Below, piece by piece: positions 1 through 8,311 of a DNA stretch of 35,768 bases (positions are counted from its first letter, which is position 1; each line of letters begins with the position of its first letter). Source of the DNA: Crocinitomicaceae bacterium (GTDB lineage: Bacteria > Bacteroidota > Bacteroidia > Flavobacteriales_D > Crocinitomicaceae); contig JAKMFD010000001.1 of assembly GCA_022425625.1 (NCBI GenBank), forward strand, positions 1 through 35,768, written 5' to 3'. The notes under the pieces are model-generated. The model searched no databases and was not told the DNA's origin. It saw nothing but the letters and a program-made list of their open reading frames with translations. The position numbers were made by a program, and so were the translations under genes.

Positions 1-32
1 TAATTATAATCATTGTTCTTGAATGAAGTAGT

Positions 33-479
33 TTATTTACTTAGCTCTTCACGAACGATTGACGATATCAACTTTCCATCTGCTTTACCCGCAAGCTTTT
101 TGGTAAGCATCCCCATACACTTGCCCATATCTTGAGGGCCTGATGCGCCGACAACTTTAATCACCTCAACTACTTCTGCCCTCACCTCATCTTCGGAGAA
201 CATTTTTGGTAAGAAGGTCTCTATAATTTCAGCTTGCTCAAACTCTTCTTTGGCGAGATCGTCCCTCCCCTGCTCTAAATATAAGGCATAGGTTTCCTTT
301 CTCTGCTTATGAAGCTTCATGCAAATTTTTAAGACAACGGCATCTGTTATTTCTTGACCACTAGCAGAAGTAGCCTCAACCATTATTTTTGATTTAATAT
401 CACGTAAAGTGGAAAGACGCACTTTGTCCTTGGAACGCATTGCGGCTTTAATGGCTTGATTAATTTGTTCAGAAAGCAT
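33..479 (-). CDS. GatB/YqeY-domain protein (YqeY-like)
   Basis: This small, soluble, helix-rich protein of about 148 residues matches the YqeY family in length and pattern. Visible family features are an N-terminal stretch with LSTLRDIKSKI, a central KQRKETYALYLEQGR helix and a C-terminal MGKCMGMLTKKLAGKADG segment. The family shares its fold with the tail domain of GatB and the tRNA-binding part of the Asp/Glu-tRNA amidotransferase, so a tRNA-related role is inferred, not shown. It is the last gene of the dcw operon. The ftsZ stop and this start form TAAGTGATG. The ORF track starts at the GTG (482), but the ATG three bases on (479) seems the better start. The tight junction implies reinitiation after ftsZ. 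Family call is firm; function is not. Confidence 0.88.
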   Translation of the reverse strand: MLSEQINQAIKAAMRSKDKVRLSTLRDIKSKIMVEATSASGQEITDAVVLKICMKLHKQRKETYALYLEQGRDDLAKEEFEQAEIIETFLPKMFSEDEVRAEVVEVIKVVGASGPQDMGKCMGMLTKKLAGKADGKLISSIVREELSK

Positions 480-482
480 CAC

Positions 483-2108
483 TTAATCGACGTTATCATG
501 TAGAAAGCTATTGTCGCTAAGATCAGATCCTCCGTCTTCGTCTTCAGAAAGTCCAAACCTGCTCGGTTTAGATTCACTTGGCTTGCTGTTGTCTAAAAAT
601 AGAGATCTTCTTTTAAAGGCTGGCTCTTTTTCGTAATCGGTAATACCTTCAGCATTCTTAAGTCTAGACGTGTGCTCTTGAATTTTACTAACGCGGTCTT
701 GCGTCATTTTTTGATGGTCTTCAGCAGTAGGCTTCACCTCTTCTTCTATATCATCATCCAACTGGTGCTTAACCACCCCGGTTTCTGCAAACAAGTCAGG
801 CTGGACATCATTTTCGTTCAAATTCTCTGGTACTATTGTTTCACTAATTTCCCAAGCAATAGGACCTTCATTATTTTGTTCAGTATTGTCGCTTTCCTCC
901 TCATTTAGATCATGGACCACCTTTACCTCACTTGCATCTTCTTCCTCTGCAGCTAAAGAGTCAGCTCCAAGAGAAATTGGTTCTATCGTTTTTACAAACG
1001 GCTCATCCTCTGCCACTTGTTCCTCATCGTTATTTTTCGAGGCCGTCACAGGATTCTCTAAAGGCTGCTTAATCTCTTTGGTAGCAGCGTCCTCTAAGGT
1101 CGTAATAATACGCTCGGCCGGTTTACCTAAAGGCACTATTAAATCTTCTGAGGTCGCAAATCCAGTCGCTATAATTGTAACTGACAGCTTATCGCCTAGC
1201 GCTTCATCTTCACCCACGCCAAATATCACATCAGCAGTGGAACCTGCTTCCTCTTGAACATAATCCGTAATCTCTCCCATCTCGTCCATGGTTATTTCAT
1301 TGGACTTACTGTAGCTTATGTTTAATAAGATATAATTCGCTCCATTTATATCATTATCATTAAGAAGTGGTGATGCTAAAGCAGCTGTCACGGCCTCCAT
1401 AGCTCGATCATCACCCTCCGCTTGAGCAGAGCCCATAATGGCATGTCCGCTATCGCGAAGTACGGTATTCACATCATTGAAATCTGTATTTATGAGGCCT
1501 GTCCTGGAAATCAATTCCGCAATTCCTTTGGCAGCTACTGTCAAAATATCATCGGCATGAGCAAATGCAGCAGTTAAGGCCATATTCTTTCCAAAATCTC
1601 TCAGCCTCTCATTACTAATAATCAAAAGACTGTCTACATTTTGACGCATTCGTTCAAGACCGGCCTCTGCTTGAATTCTTCTTTTCTTTCCTTCAAAATT
1701 AAAGGGTACAGTTACAATACCTACAGTTAAAATACCTAGATCTTTTGCAATCTGAGCGATAACCGGACCCGCACCTGTTCCTGTTCCACCACCCATTCCA
1801 GCAGTAACAAAAAGCATTTTAGTGTTTTGACTTAACAACTCACGGATGTCTTCTAAATTTTCTAGAGCGGCATTCTCACCCACTTCGGGCTTCATTCCGG
1901 CACCTCGGCCTTCCGTTAGCTCTGTGCCTAATTGAATCTTATAAGGGACAGGAGAAATATCCAATGCTTGACGATCTGTGTTACAGATGATAAAATCAAC
2001 ACCTTGAATCCCCTGATTGAACATATGATTCACAGCATTGCTACCACCTCCACCAACACCAATTACTTTGATGTCTGAACTGTTTTCTTTTGGTATATCA
2101 AATTCCAT
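483..2108 (-). CDS. ftsZ: Cell division protein FtsZ
   Basis: This is the tubulin-like GTPase that polymerises into the Z-ring and recruits the divisome. The nucleotide-binding tubulin signature GGGTGTG lies at residues 106-112, and the T7 synergy loop NTDFNDV, which completes the GTPase site of the next subunit, at 207-213. The globular core ends near residue 320. At 541 residues the protein is much longer than the roughly 380 of E. coli, because of a long acidic linker rich in Glu and Asp (about 335-500). A basic EPAFKRRSLFLD block and an acidic end (NSFLHDNVD) follow, and I take these as the conserved tail used for partner binding. It sits 27 bases after ftsA and directly before yqeY. No frameshift or missing catalytic residue is seen. 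Confidence 0.98.
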   Translation of the reverse strand: MEFDIPKENSSDIKVIGVGGGGSNAVNHMFNQGIQGVDFIICNTDRQALDISPVPYKIQLGTELTEGRGAGMKPEVGENAALENLEDIRELLSQNTKMLFVTAGMGGGTGTGAGPVIAQIAKDLGILTVGIVTVPFNFEGKKRRIQAEAGLERMRQNVDSLLIISNERLRDFGKNMALTAAFAHADDILTVAAKGIAELISRTGLINTDFNDVNTVLRDSGHAIMGSAQAEGDDRAMEAVTAALASPLLNDNDINGANYILLNISYSKSNEITMDEMGEITDYVQEEAGSTADVIFGVGEDEALGDKLSVTIIATGFATSEDLIVPLGKPAERIITTLEDAATKEIKQPLENPVTASKNNDEEQVAEDEPFVKTIEPISLGADSLAAEEEDASEVKVVHDLNEEESDNTEQNNEGPIAWEISETIVPENLNENDVQPDLFAETGVVKHQLDDDIEEEVKPTAEDHQKMTQDRVSKIQEHTSRLKNAEGITDYEKEPAFKRRSLFLDNSKPSESKPSRFGLSEDEDGGSDLSDNSFLHDNVD

Positions 2109-2135
2109 ATCTCTAGTTTTAACGTTATGTTCTTA

Positions 2136-3428
2136 TTAATCTTCAAAAATTCCAGTTACGCCTCTAAGTACTTTTTCAAAGAACTTTCCTTTCTTTTCAG
2201 GCTCTTCTTTTTGTTCCTCAATCGGCTTTGAATTTTTCTCAAAACCCTTCAGCACAAGACCAATTCCAGTTGAGTATATTGGGCTTGTCAATCCTTCATC
2301 ATTTGTATTAGCTAAATGCTCATTTGGGTATCCAATCCTTGCATCCATTCCTGTTAAGTATTCAACAAGTTGGGTTAGATGTTTGAGTTTTGAACCGCCA
2401 CCCGTAACAACAATACCCCCTATAATCTCTTTGGCATAACCAGAGTTTTGAATCTCATTATTAACCTTCTCTATAATTTCCACCATCCTAGCTTCAATAA
2501 TACTGGCAAGGTTTCGTACTGTAATTTCTTTGGATTTTTGTCCGCGTAACCCTGGAATACATACGACCTCCTTATCACTGCTTTCTGAGGCAAGAGCACT
2601 ACCAAACTTAACCTTTAAACGTTCAGCGTGGCGTTCTAGAATTCTACAACCTGTTTTTATATCTTGAGTGACGATATTTCCTCCAAAAGGAATCACAGCT
2701 GTATGTCTAATGATTCCGTCATGAAAAATAGCAACATCAGTTGTGCCACCTCCTATATCGACAAGAACAATACCTGCCTCCTTTTCCTCATCACTAAGTA
2801 CGGCATCTGCAGAAGCTATTGGTTCTAAAATGACCTCGCTAATCTCGAGCCCAGCCTTCTGAACACAATTGTAAATATTTTTCACATTGCTCACCTGACC
2901 CGTGATAATATGAAAGTTAGCTTCAAGTCTAACTCCTGCCATACCCACAGGTTCTTTTATACCTTGCTCACCATCTACAGTGTATTCTTGGGGTATCACC
3001 GTAATAATTTCCTCCCCTGGATTCATTACGAGCTCATACATATTATTGACAAAGGTTGTAATGTCAGCTTGTGAAATTTCTTCCTCACGATTTTTACGAG
3101 TATAGCTATCACTCGTTTGCATACTCTTAATATGTTGTCCGGCTATTCCAACAACTACATTACTTAGCTTAAGATTTCCCTCTTTACAATTTTGCTCTGT
3201 ATTTTCAATCGCGGACTGAATAGATTGAATCGTTCTATGAATATTAAATACAACGCCTTTTTTCACCCCTAAGGATTCACTCTTCCCTTGTGAGATGATT
3301 TCAATCTTACCATGCTCATTTTTCACACCAACAAAACAGGCAATTTTAGTTGTGCCAATATCTAAACCGACAACAACGGATTTCTTACCTGGCTCAGCTG
3401 AATTTCCTGCAAACGACTTGTCCTTCAT
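2136..3428 (-). CDS. ftsA: Cell division protein FtsA
   Basis: FtsA is the actin-like ATPase that anchors FtsZ to the inner membrane and links it to later divisome proteins. The phosphate-1 motif (GLDIGTTKIA) is near residues 21-30 and the phosphate-2 motif (VLVDIGGGTTDVAIF) near 222-236. The C-terminus, GKFFEKVLRGVTGIFED, reads as the amphipathic membrane-targeting helix typical of FtsA, preceded by a charged Glu/Lys linker. The length of 430 residues is normal. The start codon lies 35 bases inside the 3' end of ftsQ; no other ATG occurs before the phosphate-1 motif, so this start is retained. The overlap suggests translational coupling with ftsQ, and ftsZ follows after 27 bases. Confidence 0.97.
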   Translation of the reverse strand: MKDKSFAGNSAEPGKKSVVVGLDIGTTKIACFVGVKNEHGKIEIISQGKSESLGVKKGVVFNIHRTIQSIQSAIENTEQNCKEGNLKLSNVVVGIAGQHIKSMQTSDSYTRKNREEEISQADITTFVNNMYELVMNPGEEIITVIPQEYTVDGEQGIKEPVGMAGVRLEANFHIITGQVSNVKNIYNCVQKAGLEISEVILEPIASADAVLSDEEKEAGIVLVDIGGGTTDVAIFHDGIIRHTAVIPFGGNIVTQDIKTGCRILERHAERLKVKFGSALASESSDKEVVCIPGLRGQKSKEITVRNLASIIEARMVEIIEKVNNEIQNSGYAKEIIGGIVVTGGGSKLKHLTQLVEYLTGMDARIGYPNEHLANTNDEGLTSPIYSTGIGLVLKGFEKNSKPIEEQKEEPEKKGKFFEKVLRGVTGIFED

Positions 3429-4191
3429 ATTTTAAACTTATTTCAGTGTACTTATTCCAACCCTCAAATGGCATTGCCTCTTTATAGAAGACCTTTAGCC
3501 TATTAAATTTATCTCTAACCTCCTCGCTCGTCTCCGCAGATCCAAAAACTATTTTTTGCCTACCCAAAACAGGAATAAGAATGAAATCATTATTTTCATC
3601 GAAATACACCTGGCCTATTAAAGATTGCAGTAAGGGGTCCTTACAAACATAATTTGAAATGCGATAGATATCATCTAAAAGCCTAATACTTTTCAAGGAG
3701 TCGTTGTTGATAATTGAATTGACATTTTCAGTCTGTATTCGATCCGGAATATTACCAGAAAAAATCAATGATCTTGCGGTATGAATTGAAGAACGTCTCA
3801 TTTTATTTCCATCAGCATCTAAATAGAAAGACGCATGCCCTTCTGGGAAAACTCTAGCAATAGGTTTAATGAGTTCTAGATCAATGTTCCAAGAACCGTT
3901 AAGCTGCTTGTAAACATCTGCATGCTTAATTTCTTGCATGGTATCAAGAATGGACTCTACTTTTGAGATGTCTAACCCTGAAACTAAGCCCTGAGGATTA
4001 AATATTTGTTGTGTTTGCAGGCGATTGATAATCTCTTTCTTGGTTAAGAAGGTGTCCTTTCCTTGTACAGAAATATCAATTACAGGCATGCTTAATTTGG
4101 CATTGGCTTCTTTATCTCGCTCCCAAATTAAAACAGCAGTAACTCCTGAAAAAAGCGCACACCACAGTAAAATCTTCAACCATTTATTCAT
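3394..4191 (-). CDS. ftsQ: Cell division protein FtsQ/DivIB
   Basis: FtsQ is a bitopic membrane protein that links FtsL and partners to the early divisome. The sequence shows a short cytoplasmic start, one transmembrane helix (about residues 5-22, LKILLWCALFSGVTAVLIW) and a periplasmic region. That region starts with a POTRA-like segment (TFLTKKEIINRLQ onward), followed by the beta domain. Sequence identity in this family is low in Bacteroidota, so the call rests on size (265 residues), topology and its place between murC and ftsA. It overlaps murC by four bases (ATGA) and ftsA by 35 bases. Nothing looks truncated. Confidence 0.9.
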   Translation of the reverse strand: MNKWLKILLWCALFSGVTAVLIWERDKEANAKLSMPVIDISVQGKDTFLTKKEIINRLQTQQIFNPQGLVSGLDISKVESILDTMQEIKHADVYKQLNGSWNIDLELIKPIARVFPEGHASFYLDADGNKMRRSSIHTARSLIFSGNIPDRIQTENVNSIINNDSLKSIRLLDDIYRISNYVCKDPLLQSLIGQVYFDENNDFILIPVLGRQKIVFGSAETSEEVRDKFNRLKVFYKEAMPFEGWNKYTEISLKYEGQVVCRKFS

Positions 4192-5579
4192 GATACTGCA
4201 TCTACATTTTGAATTAATATATCCTTCAATGGCGCCACCATTCGATCTATATCTCCCGCACCTATTGTAACAACAATCCCACTATTTTTCTTTTGCATTA
4301 ACTCCAAAATCCTTGATGAATTAAGCACTTGCTTTTTCTTTAAACGAACCATAGACAAAAGCCATTCACTGGAAATCCCGAGTATTTCTTCCTCTCTTGC
4401 CGGGTAAATCGGCAGTAAAATCAGCTCATCAAACCGAGACAATTGTTCTGAAAACTCGGAGCCAAAATCTCGAGTTCTCGTATATAAATGAGGTTGAAAA
4501 ATAGCCGTAATCTCTTGCTCAGGAAACATCATCTGCAAGGAATCAATAAGAAACCGAAGTTCTTCAGGATGATGTGCATAATCGTCGATATAAATCAAAT
4601 TATCCGACTTAAATTGAATATCGAATCGCCTGCGCACCCCTTTAAAAGAATTTAACCCCCCCTGAATCTCTTGAATTGGAAGACCTATTTTATCTAACAA
4701 AGCAATGCAAGCAAGTGCATTCAGGACATTATGTAACCCTGGGATTTGAAGTGTGAACTTCGTGTGGTTTATTGATTTAGAATTTACGATAAACTGCATT
4801 ACACCATCAATATATTTGATGTGAGAAGCCTTATAGTCCGCCGTATCAGAATCAATCGCATAAGTAACTGAGTCGCAAAGAGAAGGCAAGTTAATCCCTT
4901 CATGAACAACGCAGCACCCATTAGGGTCAATCTTCATGGCATACTGACGGAATCCATCGGTGAAATTTTTAGCATCACCATATATATCGAGATGGTCAGG
5001 ATCCATAGCGGTTACAATACTCGCAAATGGAGAAAGGTGTAGAAAAGATCGGTCAAACTCATCTGCCTCGACCACAACCCAATCTGTTGATTTGTTTACA
5101 ATTAAATTTGAATTTTTGTTCGATGAAATACCTCCCAAAAATGCATTACATTTCCATGGACTATGATCTAATATATGAGAAAGCATGGCACTCGTTGTTG
5201 TTTTTCCATGAGTTCCAGCTACGCATAAACCTTTCATGAATCTGGTTATCAACCCAAGAGCTTCTGCCCTTTTATAAACCACAAATCCATTCTCTCTGAA
5301 ATAAGTGAGTTCCTTGTGAGATGATGATACCGCGGGTGTATATATAACCAATGTCTCCTCGGGAGAAGAAACAATTTTTCGAACATCAGAACCTTTGTCC
5401 TCAAAATGTATCTTACAGCCTTCTTTTATCAAATCATCAGTAATAGTTGAAGGTGTGCGATCATAACCAAAAACAGCTTTGTCATTCGACTTGAAATATC
5501 TCGCCAATGCGGACATTCCAATACCTCCGATACCTATGAGGTAAAAGCTTTTAAAATCAGTTATTTTATTCCTCGTCAT
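4188..5579 (-). CDS. murC: UDP-N-acetylmuramate--L-alanine ligase MurC
   Basis: MurC is the cytoplasmic ATP-dependent ligase that adds L-alanine to UDP-MurNAc, the first peptide step of peptidoglycan precursor synthesis. The N-terminal Rossmann motif GIGGIGMS is at residues 16-23, the ATP-binding AGTHGKTTT loop at 121-129, the central-domain MDPDHLDIYG further on, and the C-terminal DDYAHHPEE motif typical of MurC is clear. The length of 463 residues matches the family. The start overlaps the end of murG by 14 bases, and the stop overlaps ftsQ by four, so coupling is likely. Confidence 0.97.
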   Translation of the reverse strand: MTRNKITDFKSFYLIGIGGIGMSALARYFKSNDKAVFGYDRTPSTITDDLIKEGCKIHFEDKGSDVRKIVSSPEETLVIYTPAVSSSHKELTYFRENGFVVYKRAEALGLITRFMKGLCVAGTHGKTTTSAMLSHILDHSPWKCNAFLGGISSNKNSNLIVNKSTDWVVVEADEFDRSFLHLSPFASIVTAMDPDHLDIYGDAKNFTDGFRQYAMKIDPNGCCVVHEGINLPSLCDSVTYAIDSDTADYKASHIKYIDGVMQFIVNSKSINHTKFTLQIPGLHNVLNALACIALLDKIGLPIQEIQGGLNSFKGVRRRFDIQFKSDNLIYIDDYAHHPEELRFLIDSLQMMFPEQEITAIFQPHLYTRTRDFGSEFSEQLSRFDELILLPIYPAREEEILGISSEWLLSMVRLKKKQVLNSSRILELMQKKNSGIVVTIGAGDIDRMVAPLKDILIQNVDAVS

Positions 5580-6696
5580 TATTTATAATTGTTTCGCAAG
5601 CATCAATGATTTCTTTTGTTGCATTTGGCTTTGCCAATTTTTTGATGTTTTCAGACAACTTATTTACTTGTTCCTTATCATTTAAGAGATCAAAAATTGT
5701 TTGAACCAAACTTTTAACCGCATCACGATCTTTCACCATTAAAGCAGCCTCGTTAGCTACCAATGCCATGGCATTTTTAGTCTGATGATCTTCAGCAACA
5801 TTGGGAGACGGGACCAATATGGTAGCCTTACCAATCAAGCATAATTCAGAAACAGATAAAGCTCCAGCCCTAGAAATAACAACATCTGCAGCTGTATAAG
5901 CAGCATCCATTCTTGAAATAAAAGGCAAGAGTTTGATGTGTTTCGGTAAGTCTAAATTCGCATTTAAAAGTGCTTGATAGTAGCCCTTTCCGCACTGCCA
6001 AATCACCTGAATATTACTTTTTGAGATGGCCTCTATGGAACCAGAAAGAGCCTCGTTTAAAGTTCTTGCACCCAAGCTTCCACCGATCACAAGAATGGTC
6101 TGACGAGAAGCTTCAAGATCAAATACTTTTAGCGCTTCCACACGTGTTAAACTTGAAGGGCTTAATTCTTCCCGCACAGGGTTACCTGTTAATCGAATTT
6201 TACTTAAAGAAAAGAACTGTTCCAAACCCGAATAAGCCGTACAGATTAATTTTGCCTTTTTTGATAATAATATATTGGTCTTTCCGGGGAAAGAATTTTG
6301 TTCTTGAATTACCGTTGGTATACCAAGTAATTGCGCCATTTTCAATGTTGGACCACTGGCATACCCCCCTACACCAACAACCAACTCCGGATCATTTTTT
6401 TTCAATACGCTTCGCGCTTTCAATAAACTTTTAAGAAGCTTAAACGGAAGCAAAAAATTTGAAAAACTCAGTTTTCTTTGAAAACCTACAATGGGTAAAC
6501 CTGTTATTTCATATCCAGCCTGAGGCACTCTTTCCATTTCCATCTTTCCTTGCGCTCCCACAAACAAAATAGATACTTGAGGATTCCTTTTTTTAATCTC
6601 ATTTGCTATGGCAATAGCAGGAAAAATATGTCCCCCTGTGCCACCACCTGAAATCACAACCCTATTAATCTGTTTTCTCATCTTCATTATAATCAA
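5566..6696 (-). CDS. murG: Lipid II synthase MurG (GlcNAc transferase)
   Basis: MurG is the membrane-associated glycosyltransferase (GT28) that transfers GlcNAc from UDP-GlcNAc to lipid I, giving lipid II. The N-terminal glycine-rich GGGTGGHIFPA motif is at residues 17-27. The C-terminal donor-binding region with SRAGALSVSEL and PSPNVAEDHQ is complete. Hydrophobic patches in the N-domain (KLSFSNFLLPFKLLKSL) fit membrane association. The ORF begins MIIMKMRKQ, so the true start could be Met1, Met4 or Met6; all lie inside the 3' end of ftsW. With ftsW placed immediately before it, the operon couples lipid II synthesis with its polymerisation. Confidence 0.97.
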   Translation of the reverse strand: MIIMKMRKQINRVVISGGGTGGHIFPAIAIANEIKKRNPQVSILFVGAQGKMEMERVPQAGYEITGLPIVGFQRKLSFSNFLLPFKLLKSLLKARSVLKKNDPELVVGVGGYASGPTLKMAQLLGIPTVIQEQNSFPGKTNILLSKKAKLICTAYSGLEQFFSLSKIRLTGNPVREELSPSSLTRVEALKVFDLEASRQTILVIGGSLGARTLNEALSGSIEAISKSNIQVIWQCGKGYYQALLNANLDLPKHIKLLPFISRMDAAYTAADVVISRAGALSVSELCLIGKATILVPSPNVAEDHQTKNAMALVANEAALMVKDRDAVKSLVQTIFDLLNDKEQVNKLSENIKKLAKPNATKEIIDACETIINNDEE

Positions 6697-7852
6697 AGGA
6701 TGTCGCTGTTGCCGTTAGCTTATTGTTATTTCTTGCAATTGATTGGACAATCCCTATGGATACACAAGCCATAATCAAGGCCGATCCTCCCATGGCTAAA
6801 AAAGGCATATTTTGACCAGTAACCGGAACAAAACCTACACAGACCAACATATTAATTGAGGCCTGCATCAATAGATGAATACCAATACCCAAACATAAAT
6901 AAGATTCAAAAAGAACCTCAGTTTTAAAAGCAATTCTGAAGATTCTGAGGAGTAAAATGATATAGGTGAAAGCCAATACAAAACCTGAAAGCAAACCAAA
7001 TTCTTCAATAAAACTCGCAAAGTAAAAATCTGCATAGGCCTCAGGGATATAACTTTTCAAACGACCATCACCAACCCCTTGACCAATTAAAGAGCCATTA
7101 AAAATAGCGAGCTTCGCATTATTGGCTTGAGCATTTTCAATTTTTGAAGCACCTGGATCTTGCTTTTGTTCCCAAAGCCTTACAATTCTGGCTTTCCAAG
7201 TTTGATATCTAGAGAGCTGTGTATCAGGAAAAGCCTCCTGAACAGATATAAACATGAGCATCGATGCAAAAATCGAAAGCATAATTAAAAACAATTTTCG
7301 CCAAGGAAATCGTGCAATGAAAAGTAGCATGAATGAAATTGAAAAAAGCATTAATGCTGTTGAAAGGTTGTCCTTAAGAATCAAAAGGCAAATAATAAAA
7401 ATAGGGGCGATTACTGGGATCACCCCTCCTTTCCAATCATCTAAAAGCTTTTCTTTTTTGACCAATAGTTTGGACAAATACATCAGCAAAGCTAGCTTGG
7501 CAAAATCCGAGGATTGAAAAGTCAAACCAAAAACTCTAATCCAACGTTCCGCACCATTAACTTTAACGCCAAAGAATATGGTAAATACAAGCAATGCAAT
7601 TGCTAAATAATATACAAATTGACTGATTTGATTAAAATATTTCGTTTGAATTCTATGCACAGTAAACATACACGCAAAACCCAATAATACATAAACCAAA
7701 TGCTTACCTAAATAATAAGATGGAGAGCCTCCTTCAATGCGAACAAGTATAGGCACAAAACTATACACGGTAAGCAGAGAAAAAGACATAAGCAATATTA
7801 CAATCATCCATATTTGGGCATCGCCCTTGAGATATTTCAGATAATACCTCAT
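6665..7852 (-). CDS. ftsW: SEDS peptidoglycan polymerase FtsW
   Basis: FtsW is the septal SEDS-family glycosyltransferase that polymerises lipid II together with the class B PBP encoded upstream. The 395-residue protein shows roughly ten hydrophobic segments. It carries the family motifs QSSDFAKLALLM (about 113-124, replacing the usual QPSE form) and PVTGQNMPFLAMGGSA near the C-terminus. The large extracytoplasmic loop between TM7 and TM8 is present (SRYQTWKARIVRLWEQ region). RodA is the alternative, but dcw placement and the paired ftsI favour FtsW. The gene starts within a four-base overlap with the small gene upstream and overlaps murG by 32 bases. Confidence 0.95.
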   Translation of the reverse strand: MRYYLKYLKGDAQIWMIVILLMSFSLLTVYSFVPILVRIEGGSPSYYLGKHLVYVLLGFACMFTVHRIQTKYFNQISQFVYYLAIALLVFTIFFGVKVNGAERWIRVFGLTFQSSDFAKLALLMYLSKLLVKKEKLLDDWKGGVIPVIAPIFIICLLILKDNLSTALMLFSISFMLLFIARFPWRKLFLIMLSIFASMLMFISVQEAFPDTQLSRYQTWKARIVRLWEQKQDPGASKIENAQANNAKLAIFNGSLIGQGVGDGRLKSYIPEAYADFYFASFIEEFGLLSGFVLAFTYIILLLRIFRIAFKTEVLFESYLCLGIGIHLLMQASINMLVCVGFVPVTGQNMPFLAMGGSALIMACVSIGIVQSIARNNNKLTATATSFDYNEDEKTD

Positions 7853-8307
7853 TTTTGAATTTGAGCTTTTAAAACGTGAGATTTAAACGATTTGATACTA
7901 AATTCAGCATCTGAATCTGAGGCCGTAAACAATAAAATCCCCGGCTTAAAAACAAGTTTATTCACATAATCAATAGCCTCATGAATGGAATTGACAGATA
8001 TAATTTTTTCAGAACAATTATCTTTTCTGTCTGGACCATATAACACACAGTTTTTAATTTTCAATCCTAAATTTGAAGAACGGTCAAAAAAAGATTTTAT
8101 CTCATTTTGATTTCCAATCCATAATATTTCAAATGGAAAATTCTCTATGGTATTATTCAAAAGCGTCAAGTCTGGATTATGCCATAAAAAGGCATCCATA
8201 CCCAAGTATTTCCCCAATGGCTTCATCAATAGATGCCCATCTATCATGGAGGAATCTTGAATACGAGAAGTATTCTTTTTCTTGTTATGTGACTCGAACT
8301 TTTTCAA
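7849..8307 (-). CDS. Unrecognised small protein; resembles a catalytically dead MurD C-terminal domain
   Basis: I do not recognise this 152-residue gene as a named family. Read against MurD from the adjacent gene, residues about 40-149 follow MurD's last third. FEILWIG matches PTIWIVGG, NCVLYG matches AIICLG, SIHEAIDYVNKL matches SAVEAVAYAYRL, and ILLFTASDSDAEF matches VLLSPACASFDLF, with about the same spacings. The catalytic signatures are lost: NDSKATN, GGVDKG and SPACASFD become unrelated residues. The first 35 residues are basic and polar with no MurD counterpart. The frame is open, starts four bases after the murD stop and overlaps ftsW by four bases, so it looks like a translated gene and not debris. 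Inference: a degenerate partial murD duplicate kept as a small binding or regulatory protein. It could instead be an unrelated Rossmann-like protein. The alignment is by eye only. Confidence 0.72.
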   Translation of the reverse strand: MKKFESHNKKKNTSRIQDSSMIDGHLLMKPLGKYLGMDAFLWHNPDLTLLNNTIENFPFEILWIGNQNEIKSFFDRSSNLGLKIKNCVLYGPDRKDNCSEKIISVNSIHEAIDYVNKLVFKPGILLFTASDSDAEFSIKSFKSHVLKAQIQK

Positions 8308-8311
8308 TAGT

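Noticed and set aside
672-1257. Plus-strand ORFs of 78 and 123 residues opposite ftsZ
   Set aside because: They are antisense shadows of the FtsZ linker, rich in Ser from reversed Glu/Asp codons, with no recognisable domain.
5970-6434. Plus-strand ORF of 154 residues opposite murG
   Set aside because: Antisense to a complete murG with intact motifs; no sign of a real protein.
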